Assembly: GCA_047631555.1 (NCBI GenBank) | Contig: JBLHZY010000001.1 | Location: 1 to 64,000 of the forward strand | Reading direction: 5' to 3' | DNA: 64,000 nucleotides | Origin: JBLHZY01 sp047631555 | GTDB lineage: Bacteria > Pseudomonadota > Alphaproteobacteria > Rhodobacterales > Rhodobacteraceae | Part shown: positions 52,086 through 61,522 of the stretch, piece by piece | Layout: each line of letters starts with the position of its first letter | How positions within the stretch are numbered: position 1 is the first letter of the stretch | Position numbers and translations under genes: made by a program | The notes under the pieces: generated by a model | Seen by the model: only the letters and a program-made list of their open reading frames with translations | What the model was told of the DNA's origin: nothing | The model's database searches: none

Positions 52086-53188
52086 GCGCGGGCGGCTTTT
52101 AACGCCTCGGGCAAGCGCGCCGCGAGCAGATCAAGATGCGCCGGCCTCCCGGCAGAAATCCGAATGCATCGATCTTGCGGCGCCATAAAGGGCATCCGGA
52201 TAAAGATATCCCGCGCGCCCAGCTCGGCCACAATCCGGCGGGAAAAATCACCATCCGCCCCGCAATCAATCGTGACGAAATTCGTCGCAGAGGGCAGCGG
52301 CGCAAGCCCATTGTCGCGCGCAATATCCGCAATGCGCGCCTTGGATTGCGCAACCTTCTCAATCACTTGGCGCAGATAGTCCTGATCCTTTAGCGCGGCC
52401 ATTGCCCCCGCCTGCGAAATCCGTCCCATGCCGAAATGATTGCGAATTTTGTCAAAGGCGCTTACCAGCCCGCGCGCCGCAATCCCATAACCAACCCGCG
52501 CGCCGGCCATCCCGTAAGCTTTGGAAAAGGTGCGAAACCGGATCACGCGCGGATCATCAGGATCAATGCGCGGGGCAGTGCCCTCTGGGGCAAATTCAAT
52601 GTAAGCCTCATCCAAAATCAGCAAACAGCCCGGTGGAACGGCCTCGACCATCGCCTCAATCACATCGGCTGAATGCACCGATCCCATGGGATTATCCGGA
52701 TTGGCGATATACAAAAGCTTTGCCCCGCATGCCGCCGCCCGGTCAACAAGCCCGCGCGCATCCTCAGCATCCCCAACATAAGGAACCGCCTCAATCACGC
52801 CGCCATAGCCAAGCACATGATAATTAAACGTCGGATAGCCGCCCGCAGAGGTCACAATCCGATCACCCGGCTCAATGAGCAGCCGCACCAACTGCCCCAA
52901 AAGCCCATCAATCCCCTCGCCAATCACGATATTCTCAGCCGCAACCCCGTGATGCGCCGCCAGCCCCGCGCGCAAATCAGCGCTCGCGCTATCGCCATAT
53001 TTCCAAACGTCTTTTGCCGCTTCTGCCATGGCAGCAATCGCCCGGGGCGAGGGGCCAAAAACATTCTCATTCGCCCCAAGGCGGGCGGCAAATTCAGCGC
53101 CGCGCGCGCGTTCGGCCACCTCCGGCCCAACAAAGGGAACAGCGGCGGGGAGCGAGGCGATCAGCGGGGTATAGCGGGGTGTATCCAT
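52082..53188 (-). CDS. HisC-like class I/II aminotransferase
   Basis: 368 residues. A PLP enzyme of the histidinol-phosphate aminotransferase-like group: LGANENVFGPSP, PDNPMGSVH, LDEAYIEF, the PLP lysine in FSKAYGMAGARVGYG, and RISAGRP at the end. Because it is not in a his operon it could use phenylalanine or tyrosine (HisC2/AroJ type) as well as histidinol phosphate. The start is the ATG at 53188; a TTG lies 6 nt upstream. It is divergent from the crotonase gene. Confidence 0.88.
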   Translation of the reverse strand: MDTPRYTPLIASLPAAVPFVGPEVAERARGAEFAARLGANENVFGPSPRAIAAMAEAAKDVWKYGDSASADLRAGLAAHHGVAAENIVIGEGIDGLLGQLVRLLIEPGDRIVTSAGGYPTFNYHVLGYGGVIEAVPYVGDAEDARGLVDRAAACGAKLLYIANPDNPMGSVHSADVIEAMVEAVPPGCLLILDEAYIEFAPEGTAPRIDPDDPRVIRFRTFSKAYGMAGARVGYGIAARGLVSAFDKIRNHFGMGRISQAGAMAALKDQDYLRQVIEKVAQSKARIADIARDNGLAPLPSATNFVTIDCGADGDFSRRIVAELGARDIFIRMPFMAPQDRCIRISAGRPAHLDLLAARLPEALKAARA

Positions 53189-53312
53189 CGCCAAACATTG
53201 CCTTGCCGCCGCGCGCTAATCAATCGTGTTTTGTATCGCGACGTTAAAATCTCCAGCTCTAGGCGCGCTGCCCGCCCCCCGCTAAGCTGCCCCAAACTGG
53301 AGGAACCAAACC

Positions 53313-54104
53313 ATGAGTCCAATCACTCTAACGATCGAAAACCACATTGCTGATCTTGCCCTCAATCGCCCTGATAAGCGCAATGCGGTCAGCTATGAAA
53401 TGGTCGATGCCTTGATCGAAGCGGTTGCAAAAATTGATGCCTCCGATGCGCGCGTCGTTGTACTGCGCGGTGAGGGCGCGGGCTTTTGCGCGGGCATGGA
53501 TATCGCCAACTTCCAGAAGTTCCAAACCGATGATGTCGTGACCCGCACCGCGCGCATCATGAAGCGCACCCATACGGATGCAAACCCGATGCAAGAATTC
53601 GCGCTCTGCCTGCGCCGCTGCCGCGTTCCGGTGATCGCCGCGCTGCATGGGATGGCGTTCGGCGCGGGGTTTCAGCTCGCGCTTGGCGCCGATATCCGCA
53701 TCGCGGCGCCCGATTGCAAAATGTCGATCATGGAGCTGAAATGGGGCCTCGTGCCCGATATGGGCGGCATGGTGATCCTGCCGCGCCTCACCCGCTCCGA
53801 TGTGATCCGCCGCCTCACCTTCACCGCCGATATCTTTGACGCGGCGCAGATGGAGCGCTGGGGCCTTGTCACCGAAATCAGCGATGATCCCCTGACAGCT
53901 GCGCGCGACCTCGCCGCCAAAATCGCCTCCAAAAGCCCCTCCGCCGTGGAAGCTGGCAAACGCCTTATTGAGGTCGCTGAAACCCAAGATCGCGCCACCG
54001 TTCTATTGGAGGAAAGTCGCGAGCAATGCGAGCTGATCGGCAATCCGCACCAAAAAGAAACGGTCGTCGCCTATATGCAGAAACGTGCGCCCGATTTTAG
54101 CTAA
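53313..54104 (+). CDS. Crotonase / enoyl-CoA hydratase family protein
   Basis: 263 residues. The crotonase fold is shown by LRGEGAGFCAGMDI (first oxyanion element) and GMAFGAGFQLALGADIRIA (second). In rat enoyl-CoA hydratase the second block carries the catalytic Glu144 (GGGCELA); here the residue is Gln (GAGFQLA). The second Glu (Glu164 equivalent) appears present in the MELKWGLVPD segment. A standard hydratase reaction is therefore doubtful; isomerase, hydrolase or other crotonase chemistry is possible. It is monocistronic. Confidence 0.85.
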   Translation: MSPITLTIENHIADLALNRPDKRNAVSYEMVDALIEAVAKIDASDARVVVLRGEGAGFCAGMDIANFQKFQTDDVVTRTARIMKRTHTDANPMQEFALCLRRCRVPVIAALHGMAFGAGFQLALGADIRIAAPDCKMSIMELKWGLVPDMGGMVILPRLTRSDVIRRLTFTADIFDAAQMERWGLVTEISDDPLTAARDLAAKIASKSPSAVEAGKRLIEVAETQDRATVLLEESREQCELIGNPHQKETVVAYMQKRAPDFS

Positions 54105-54165
54105 TCTTGAAAACGCCCGGCAAAACCCCATATCTAGTGTAGTTTCGACAGTAGGAGGGCCAAAT

Positions 54166-54339
54166 ATGCCCCAGTTTTCCCGCCGGGCGTTTCTTGCCAC
54201 CGCCGCCGCCGCTGGTACAGCGCGCGCGCTTCCCCCCATTGCGCTTGCACTCAAAGCCGCGCCAACGCGCCGCGTGCTCACGCTTGTGTTTGATAAATCC
54301 ATCGGCGCAATGCGCGCCATTGATCGCGTTGTTCCATAG
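54166..54339 (+). CDS. Tiny twin-arginine signal protein
   Basis: 57 residues starting MPQFSRRAFLATAAAAG, which contains the SRRxFL motif and hydrophobic core of a Tat signal, cleaved near ARA. A strong AGGAGG ribosome-binding site sits 7 nt upstream, which supports real translation. The rest (about 35 residues) is basic with no cofactor motif. It is too short for a folded enzyme: it could be a genuine small exported peptide or the remnant of a Tat enzyme. It ends 61 nt before the hairpin at 54400-54429. Confidence 0.6.
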   Translation: MPQFSRRAFLATAAAAGTARALPPIALALKAAPTRRVLTLVFDKSIGAMRAIDRVVP

Positions 54340-54399
54340 AGAAAGCCCCATTCAGGCGCCAATCCGCCTGACTTTTTCTTGGTCCAAATACTCAAATGA

Positions 54400-54429
54400 A
54401 AACGGGCGCAGCCACCGCTACGCCCGTTT
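54400..54429. terminator. Hairpin between the Tat protein gene and valS (bidirectional terminator)
   Basis: A 9-bp perfect GC-rich stem (54400-54408 with 54421-54429) with a 12-nt loop, flanked by A/T tracts (AAA on the left, TTT on the right). It lies between the rightward small gene and the leftward valS stop, and can serve both. Confidence 0.75.
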
Positions 54430-54458
54430 CATATCTTTAGAACCTTGCAGAAAACGGC

Positions 54459-57437
54459 TTAGCCAAGCTCGGCCAAACGCGCCAATGCTGCCTGAAGAAC
54501 GGCCTCTTCCTCTTCCAAAGCGGCCATTTTTTCGCGGCTTTCGGCAACAACCTCATCAGGTGCAGAGGCTACAAATTTGGGGTTGTTCAGCCGCCCGCGC
54601 AAGCCGCCAAGCTCTTTCATCAGCTTGCCGATGTTCTTCTCAAGCCGGGCCTTTTCTTCATCCAGATCAATGATATCCGCAATCGGCAGACCAAAGGTCG
54701 CGCCCTCAGCCGCAATCGTGATCGCCCCTTTGGGCATCACAGGTGCATCCGCGACGCTATCAAGGCGCGCAAGGCGCATGATCAGCGCTTCATTGTTTTC
54801 CCAAGCGGTCTTGCCCGGCCCATCAATCTCGATGCGCAGCAGCGGGATTTTCAGCCCGGCAGGAACCCGCATCTGCGCGCGCGCCGAGCGGATTTCCTCG
54901 ATCAAACCAATCACCCAATTCATCTCGCGATCCGCCTCCGGATCAACCAGATCAGCGGCTGTATATACAGGCCATTCCGCGTGGATCAGCGGGGTCGCGC
55001 GCGAAGCGGCGGTGGTTTCCCAAAGCTCTTCGGTGATGAAGGGCATGATCGGGTGCATCAGGATCAGGCATTGATCCAGCACCCAGCCCATCGTTTCTTG
55101 GGTCTCGCGGCGCATAGGATTTTCGTCGAGGATCAGCGGCTTGGAAAACTCGACATACCAATCACAGAACTTGCCCCAAACGAAGGAATAGAGCGCGCCG
55201 GCTGCGTCATTAAACCGGTACGCCTCAAGCGCTGCATCAACCTCTTCACGAACCTTGGCAACCTCGCCAATGATCCAGCGATTGAGTGTGGCTTTGGGGG
55301 CGGGGCGCGCTTCTGTGCGGACCTCAAAAACCTCGTTCATCTCAGCAAAACGTGAAGCATTCCAAAGCTTTGTGCCAAAATTACGCGCGCCTTGAACATT
55401 GTCTTTCGACAGTTTCAAAACCCCGCCCAAAGCGGCCATTCGCGCATTGGCAAAGCGCAGAGCGTCCGCGCCGTATTCATCGATTTGCTCCAGCGGATCA
55501 ATCACATTGCCGGTGGTTTTGCTCATCTTCTTGCCCTTCTCGTCGCGCACGAGCTGGTGAAGATAAACCGTATCAAACGGGATTTGATCGACGACAGCGA
55601 GCTGCATCATCATCATCCGCGCGACCCAGAAAAACAGAATGTCCGAGCCAGTAATCAACGTCGACGTCGGGAAATAACGCGCGAGCTCATCGGTTTGCTC
55701 GGGCCAGCCAAGCGTTCCGATGGGCCAAAGGCCAGAGGAGAACCAGGTATCCAAAACATCCGCATCGCGCCAAACCGGATAGACCAGAACGGTCGGGTCT
55801 TGGCTGACGTTATATTGCGCAAGGGAGGCCGCAAGCCGCTCCATCGCTTCTTGCTTATCGGCCACTTCAATGATTGCCGCCGCGCTGAGTGGATTTGGGA
55901 TATCCTCATTGTCGCGCCGGAACGCATCAATCACGCCTTCAAAATCCTCGGCGCAGTGCATCACATCATTCGGATGCAGCATCCCGCCATCGGTCAGCAG
56001 CCCCAAAAGCTCGATCTCATCGAGATCCCCATCGGCATTCAGATCGCGATCTGAGCCCAAGTTAAGCCCGTACCAAACCGGGATTTGATGGCCCCACCAA
56101 AGCTGGCGCGAAATGCACCATGGCTCGATATTCTCAAGCCAGTGGAAATACACTTTGCGATCACTTTCGGGCAGAATGCGCGTCTCGCCCGAGCGCACCG
56201 CTTCAAGCGCGGGCGCGACGATCTGATCGGTATCAACAAACCACTGATCCGTCAGCATCGGCTCGATCACGACCTTGGAGCGGTCGCCAAAGGGCTGCAT
56301 GATTTTCTTATCTTCGACATAGGGGATCAGATCGCCAGCTTCATCCTCAACCATCACAGCGAGGCCCTGAGCCGTGATATCGGCGATCACCGCCTCGCGC
56401 GCCTCAAAGCGATCCATGCCGCGGTATTTCTCGGGCACTAGGTTATCCTCGGCCTCATACGCGCGCATCGCTCCGCGCGTATCCATCAGCGCATAAAGCG
56501 GAATATTGTTGCGCTGCGCGACGCCGTAATCGTTGAAATCATGCGCACCAGTGATCTTGACCGCGCCAGAGCCAAAATCAGGATCGGGATACTCATCCGT
56601 AATGATCGGGATCAGGCGATCACACAGCGGCAGATGAACTTTTTTGCCAACAATCGGCGCATAGCGCGTGTCAGACGGATGAACCGCAACCGCCCCATCG
56701 CCAAGCATCGTTTCGGGGCGGGTCGTTGCGATAGAGATGTAATCGCGCGTCTCGCGCAGGGTCACATTGCCGTCTTCGTCTTTCTCGACATATTCATATG
56801 TCTCGCCATCCGCGAGCGTATATTTGAAGTGCCACATATGGCCGTCGATCTCGATGTTTTCGACCTCAAGATCGGAAATCGCGGTCTCAAAATGCGGGTC
56901 CCAATTGACCAGCCGCTTGCCGCGATAGATCAGCCCCTTGGCATACATTTCAACAAAAACCTTAAGCACGGCTTTTTGGAAATTCGCATCCATCGTGAAG
57001 GCGTTGCGATCCCAATCACAAGAGGCCCCAAGCCGCTTGAGCTGATTGATGATCGTGCCGCCGCTTTCTTCTTTCCACTCCCAGACCTTCTCAAGAAAAG
57101 CCTCGCGGCCCATCTCGGCGCGGGTCGGCTGATCTTCGGCGGCAAGCTTGCGCTCAACCACCATTTGGGTCGCAATGCCGGCGTGATCCTGGCCGGGCTG
57201 CCAGAGGGTATCGTGCCCCTGCATGCGGTGCCACCGGACCAAAATATCCTGCAACGTGTTGTTAAATGCATGCCCCATATGGAGCGAGCCGGTCACATTG
57301 GGCGGCGGGATCATCACCGAAAAAGAAGGCGCGCCCTCTCGCGCGTTTGCGCCGGCTTTAAAGCGGCCCTCGGCCTCCCATTTGGCGTAAATGCGGGCCT
57401 CGGAGGTCGCGGCGTCGAAGGTTTTTTCCATGGGCAT
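54459..57437 (-). CDS. valS: Valyl-tRNA synthetase
   Basis: About 992 residues. It charges tRNA-Val. The HIGH-type motif appears as PPPNVTGSLHMGHAFN, the KMSKS loop as GKKMSKTTGNVIDP, and the C-terminal about 70 residues form a coiled coil (EEKARLEKNIGKLMKELGGL) as in ValS. The editing (CP1) domain lies between. The start is the first ATG at 57437 or the second at 57431. Confidence 0.97.
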   Translation of the reverse strand: MPMEKTFDAATSEARIYAKWEAEGRFKAGANAREGAPSFSVMIPPPNVTGSLHMGHAFNNTLQDILVRWHRMQGHDTLWQPGQDHAGIATQMVVERKLAAEDQPTRAEMGREAFLEKVWEWKEESGGTIINQLKRLGASCDWDRNAFTMDANFQKAVLKVFVEMYAKGLIYRGKRLVNWDPHFETAISDLEVENIEIDGHMWHFKYTLADGETYEYVEKDEDGNVTLRETRDYISIATTRPETMLGDGAVAVHPSDTRYAPIVGKKVHLPLCDRLIPIITDEYPDPDFGSGAVKITGAHDFNDYGVAQRNNIPLYALMDTRGAMRAYEAEDNLVPEKYRGMDRFEAREAVIADITAQGLAVMVEDEAGDLIPYVEDKKIMQPFGDRSKVVIEPMLTDQWFVDTDQIVAPALEAVRSGETRILPESDRKVYFHWLENIEPWCISRQLWWGHQIPVWYGLNLGSDRDLNADGDLDEIELLGLLTDGGMLHPNDVMHCAEDFEGVIDAFRRDNEDIPNPLSAAAIIEVADKQEAMERLAASLAQYNVSQDPTVLVYPVWRDADVLDTWFSSGLWPIGTLGWPEQTDELARYFPTSTLITGSDILFFWVARMMMMQLAVVDQIPFDTVYLHQLVRDEKGKKMSKTTGNVIDPLEQIDEYGADALRFANARMAALGGVLKLSKDNVQGARNFGTKLWNASRFAEMNEVFEVRTEARPAPKATLNRWIIGEVAKVREEVDAALEAYRFNDAAGALYSFVWGKFCDWYVEFSKPLILDENPMRRETQETMGWVLDQCLILMHPIMPFITEELWETTAASRATPLIHAEWPVYTAADLVDPEADREMNWVIGLIEEIRSARAQMRVPAGLKIPLLRIEIDGPGKTAWENNEALIMRLARLDSVADAPVMPKGAITIAAEGATFGLPIADIIDLDEEKARLEKNIGKLMKELGGLRGRLNNPKFVASAPDEVVAESREKMAALEEEEAVLQAALARLAELG

Positions 57438-57647
57438 GGCTCAATGATCCATCTTTGAAGTGGGCCGCGCGGGCAGATGAGGCGCGTTTGTTCTGACTTA
57501 TCCAAAAGCGGGGCAAAGGGAAAGGGCAAGGGCGCGCGCGATGTGTCGCGACTGTGCAAATTTGCGCAGCCTAAGCTCTGGACACTCCGCCATCACGGAC
57601 TAATGTCTGAGGCTGCAAGCGACAGGCATTATCAAAAGGACCGCATC

Positions 57648-59948
57648 ATGGAAAAATTTGGCAAGAGCCAGCCGGTGACACGGCGCGAGGATGTGCGGTT
57701 TTTGGTCGGCACGGGCGGCTATGTGGATGATGTCGCGCCCAAAGATGCGCTGCACGGCATTATGTTTCGCTCGCCCGTGGCCCATGCTGAAATTACCGCG
57801 CTTGATCTGGACGAGGCGCGCGCGATGCCCGGCATCCATGCGATCCTAACGATTGAGGATCTCAAGGCCGCAGGTCTGGATACAACGATGAAGGCTGTGA
57901 CGGTCAAGAACCGCGATGGCACCATGGGCGCCGCCCCCATTCGCCCGATTTTGGCCGATGGCCGTGTGCGCCATGTGGGCGAGCCGATCGCGCTTATTGT
58001 GGCTGATACAATCGCACAGGGCAAAGATGCGGGCGAAATGATCGGCTTTGAATATGATGAATTGCCCGTGCACACAGGGCTGAAACTGGGCGGCGCGGCG
58101 ATCCATGCAGAGGCGCCAAATAACCTTGCCTACGATTACGGGCTTGGCGATGAAGAGGGCACGAAAGCCGCTTTTGCCGCCGCCGACCATACGGTCAAAT
58201 ACGAAATCGGCGACAATCGCATCATCGTCAATGCGATGGAGCCGCGCGGCTGTTATGCCGAATGGACGGACGAGGGCCGCGTGCACCTTTGCTTTAACGG
58301 GCAGGGCGTTTGGGGGATGAAGGCCGATCTCGCCCGCGTCTTTGGGCTTGATGTTGAACAGGTGCGGGTGAGCCACCCGGATGTTGGCGGTGGCTTTGGG
58401 ATGAAGGCTGCGCCTTACCCCGAGTATTTCGCCTGTGCGCAGGCCGCGCGCCTTGTTGGCCGCCCTGTGCGCTGGATGTCAGAGCGCACCGAAGCGATGC
58501 TCTCGGATCACGCGGGCCGCGATCTGACCTCGACATGCGAATTGGCCTTTAATGCGGATTATAAAATCACCGGCTACCGGGTGAATACGATCTCAAATCT
58601 TGGCGCTTATAACTCAAACTTCGGCCAGCCGATCCAGAGCTTTCTTTTCTCGCGCGTTCTCATGGGCACCTATGATTGCCAAAACACATGGCTCGGCGTG
58701 AAGGGCATCTATACCAACACGACCCAAGTTGATGCCTACCGCGGCGCGGGCCGCCCCGAGGCGATCTATGCGCTTGAGCGGACAATGGATTACGCCGCGC
58801 GCGAACTTGGCATTGATCCATGGGAGCTGCGCCGCCGCAACTTCATCAAGCCCGAACAATTCCCCTATAAAACCGCCACGGATGAGATCTACGACGTTGG
58901 CGAATTTGATCGTGTGCTGACCCGGGCGCAAACCGAGGCCGATATCGCAGGCTTTGCCGCCCGCAAATCCGCCTCGGCCAGCAAAGGCAAGCTGCGCGGC
59001 ATCGGGCTTTGCTATTACATCGAGAGCATCCTTGGCGATGCCAATGAGACGGCGCATGTTGAATTTCGCGAGGATGGCGGGGTTAATCTTTACGTTGGCA
59101 CACAAAGCAACGGGCAGGGGCACGAGACGGTTTATGCGCAGTTCTTGAGCGATCAAACCGGCATCCCGGCCCATATGATCGACGTGATCCAAGGCGATAG
59201 CGATCTGATCCCAACGGGCGGCGGCACCGGCGGCTCGCGCTCTGTCACGACCCAGAACAACGCAACTTTGGCGACCTCTTCGGTGCTGCTTGAGGCCTAT
59301 AGCGAATTTCTGGCGGATGCGAATAACGTTAAACGCGAAGAGGTCTCCTTTGATGATGAACACTTTCGCATTGAAGGCTCAAATGCCACACCAAGCGTGC
59401 TGGATGTCGCCGCCATGGCGCGCGAAAAATCCCGCGATGATCTGCTGAGCTTTCGCGAAAGTGCCAAGCTCCCGGCCCGCAGCTTCCCCAATGGCGCCCA
59501 TATCGCCGAGATCGAGATCGATCCCGAAACCGGCAAAACCGATGTGGTGAAATACACTGTCGTTGATGATTTCGGCAATCTGATCAATCCGCTTCTGGCC
59601 GAGGGGCAGGTGCATGGCGGGGTTGCCCAAGGGCTTGGCCAAGCGATCACCGAACAGACGGTTTTTGACGAAGACGGTCAGCTGCTAAGCGCGAGCTTCA
59701 TGGATTACGGAATGCCGCGCGCCGACGATATGCCATGGGTGAAATTTGTTGCGGTACCTGTGCCCTCAACGGCCAATGCGATGGGGATGAAAGGCTGCGG
59801 CGAGGCAGGGACCGTGGGCGCGCTTGCGGCCGTTGCCAATGCAGCGCTTGATGCGATGTGGGAAAGCGGCGTTCGCGAGGCGGATATGCCGTTCACGCCG
59901 TCGCGCGTTTGGGCGATGCTGGAAACGGCGCGCGAAACGCAGAGCTAA
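57648..59948 (+). CDS. CoxL-like (form II) molybdenum hydroxylase large subunit
   Basis: 766 residues of the xanthine dehydrogenase/aerobic CO dehydrogenase large-subunit family. The active-site loop is AYRGAGR, the form-II (BMS) variant rather than the AYxCSFR loop of true CODH form I. The C-terminal GCGEAGTVGA carries the conserved Glu. It binds Mo-cytosine dinucleotide. Neither the FAD-binding medium subunit nor the iron-sulfur small subunit is adjacent, so its partners must be elsewhere. The start at 57648 has AGGA upstream; a start at 57603 would add 15 residues. Substrate unknown. Confidence 0.9.
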   Translation: MEKFGKSQPVTRREDVRFLVGTGGYVDDVAPKDALHGIMFRSPVAHAEITALDLDEARAMPGIHAILTIEDLKAAGLDTTMKAVTVKNRDGTMGAAPIRPILADGRVRHVGEPIALIVADTIAQGKDAGEMIGFEYDELPVHTGLKLGGAAIHAEAPNNLAYDYGLGDEEGTKAAFAAADHTVKYEIGDNRIIVNAMEPRGCYAEWTDEGRVHLCFNGQGVWGMKADLARVFGLDVEQVRVSHPDVGGGFGMKAAPYPEYFACAQAARLVGRPVRWMSERTEAMLSDHAGRDLTSTCELAFNADYKITGYRVNTISNLGAYNSNFGQPIQSFLFSRVLMGTYDCQNTWLGVKGIYTNTTQVDAYRGAGRPEAIYALERTMDYAARELGIDPWELRRRNFIKPEQFPYKTATDEIYDVGEFDRVLTRAQTEADIAGFAARKSASASKGKLRGIGLCYYIESILGDANETAHVEFREDGGVNLYVGTQSNGQGHETVYAQFLSDQTGIPAHMIDVIQGDSDLIPTGGGTGGSRSVTTQNNATLATSSVLLEAYSEFLADANNVKREEVSFDDEHFRIEGSNATPSVLDVAAMAREKSRDDLLSFRESAKLPARSFPNGAHIAEIEIDPETGKTDVVKYTVVDDFGNLINPLLAEGQVHGGVAQGLGQAITEQTVFDEDGQLLSASFMDYGMPRADDMPWVKFVAVPVPSTANAMGMKGCGEAGTVGALAAVANAALDAMWESGVREADMPFTPSRVWAMLETARETQS

Positions 59949-59954
59949 GCAGCG

Positions 59955-60977
59955 ATGCCAAAACGCAGCCGCATATGGAGGCTTCTGGGCCTCAAAACCA
60001 CCGAGATCAACACCACGCCTCCAAAGCGGCGCGGCCCCATCGATCACGTGATCATCCTCGATGGAACAATGTCGACCCTGCGCTATGGCCACGAAACAAA
60101 CGCAGGCCAAACCTTTCGTGTTTTGCGCGCCGCGCGCGGGCTCGGCGGGACCTCGCTGCACTATGAAGCAGGGGTTCAATGGACGGGCTGGCGCGATGCG
60201 TTCAATGTTATTGAAGGGCGCGGGATCAATCGTCAAATCCGGCGCTGCTATGGGGTTTTGGCCTCGCGCTATCGCCCCGGGGATCGGATCTTTTTGTTTG
60301 GCTATTCGCGCGGGGCTTATGGCGTTCGCTCGCTTGCTGGGCTGATTGATCGGGTCGGATTGCTGCGCCATGAAGAGGCCACCGAGGCCAATATCCGCGA
60401 TGTCTACCGTCTCTATGAAAACGGCGCCGAGCAAACCGCCCATGCCTTTGCGCGCGCGCATTGCCATGCCAATGTACGCATTGAAATGATCGGGGTTTGG
60501 GATACGGTCAAGGCGCTGGGCCTGCGCGCGCCAATTGTCTGGCGCTTTACCCAAACCAAACACAAGTTTCATAACCACCAGCTCGGCCATTCGGTGCGCC
60601 ATGGCTATCATGCGCTTGCCGCTAGCGAGACGCGCCTTGCCTATTCGCCGGTTCTTTGGCGGGCCGATAAGGACTGGCCGGGCGAGGATTTAAAGCAGAT
60701 GTGGTTTCGTGGAACCCATGGCGATATCGGCGGTCAGCTCGATGGGTTTCACCGCGCCCGCCCGCTGGCAAATATCCCGCTGGTCTGGATGCTGGAGAAC
60801 GCTGAAAATCTCGGCCTTAAGCTGCCGCCGGGCTGGCGCGAAAGCTTTCCCTGCGATCCAAACGCGCCTTCAATCGGCGGGTGGCGCGGGATTGCGATGC
60901 TGTTTTTATCGCGCAAGAAACGCATCATCGGCGAGGATCCTTCCGAAGCGCTCCACCCAAGCCTTGAGGCCCGCTAG
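59955..60977 (+). CDS. DUF2235 domain protein (Tle1-type alpha/beta hydrolase)
   Basis: 340 residues. The N-terminal block VIILDGTMSTLRYG, the nucleophile elbow FGYSRGAYGVRSLAG (GxSxG) and the late WFRGTHGDIGG block are typical of DUF2235 proteins, including phospholipase effectors of type VI secretion. Here the context is metabolic, not a secretion cluster, and no DUF4123 or vgrG is near, so a housekeeping esterase role is as likely. It follows the CoxL-like gene by 6 nt, suggesting co-transcription. Its 3' end overlaps that of the PaaI gene by 4 bp. Confidence 0.82.
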   Translation: MPKRSRIWRLLGLKTTEINTTPPKRRGPIDHVIILDGTMSTLRYGHETNAGQTFRVLRAARGLGGTSLHYEAGVQWTGWRDAFNVIEGRGINRQIRRCYGVLASRYRPGDRIFLFGYSRGAYGVRSLAGLIDRVGLLRHEEATEANIRDVYRLYENGAEQTAHAFARAHCHANVRIEMIGVWDTVKALGLRAPIVWRFTQTKHKFHNHQLGHSVRHGYHALAASETRLAYSPVLWRADKDWPGEDLKQMWFRGTHGDIGGQLDGFHRARPLANIPLVWMLENAENLGLKLPPGWRESFPCDPNAPSIGGWRGIAMLFLSRKKRIIGEDPSEALHPSLEAR

Positions 60978-61459
60978 CGCATCTTCATGATGATGCAAGT
61001 GGTTGAACCGGTTGCATAAAGCTTGCCATCCTCAACGCCGCGCAGCTCGCCAACCGAGATGCCGGTTGAGCGCCCCGAATGCTGCAAAACCCCAATCGCA
61101 TCGACCTCAACCCCGACAGGGATCGAGCGGATGATATTCACCTTATACTCAAGCGTCGTATAGACCGAGCCGCGCGGAACGGCCGTCATCACAGCGCAGG
61201 CCATGCAGCTATCAAGCAGGGTGCCATACCAGCCGCCATGCACCGTTCCCATCGGATTGGTGAACTCAAAGGCCGGCGCGCCGCGAAACACAACGCGCCC
61301 CTCAGAAACCTCATGCAGCGTGTAATTCATCTGATTTGAAATGGGCGGGCCGGGGTATTTGCCCGCGAGCATGCCCTGCATTGTCTCCAAACCAGAGAGG
61401 CTGAGCGCTTCATCTTGGCTAAGCAGATCAGCAGGCGATTGGGCGATTTTGCGGGCCAT
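60974..61459 (-). CDS. PaaI family thioesterase
   Basis: 161 residues; a single hotdog domain with the PaaI signature NPMGTVHGGWYGTLLDSCMA, including the conserved HGG. It would hydrolyse an acyl-CoA, substrate unknown. The extra N-terminal 40 residues are helical. It converges with the DUF2235 gene. Confidence 0.85.
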   Translation of the reverse strand: MARKIAQSPADLLSQDEALSLSGLETMQGMLAGKYPGPPISNQMNYTLHEVSEGRVVFRGAPAFEFTNPMGTVHGGWYGTLLDSCMACAVMTAVPRGSVYTTLEYKVNIIRSIPVGVEVDAIGVLQHSGRSTGISVGELRGVEDGKLYATGSTTCIIMKMR

Positions 61460-61522
61460 ACGGGGCGTCCTTTATCAAGTGTTCCCGCAGAGTAGCCCGC
61501 CTTAGCGTCGCGTCAATTCGCC

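Noticed and set aside
56541..57458. 305-residue open frame opposite valS
   Set aside because: Antisense shadow of the valS 5' half.
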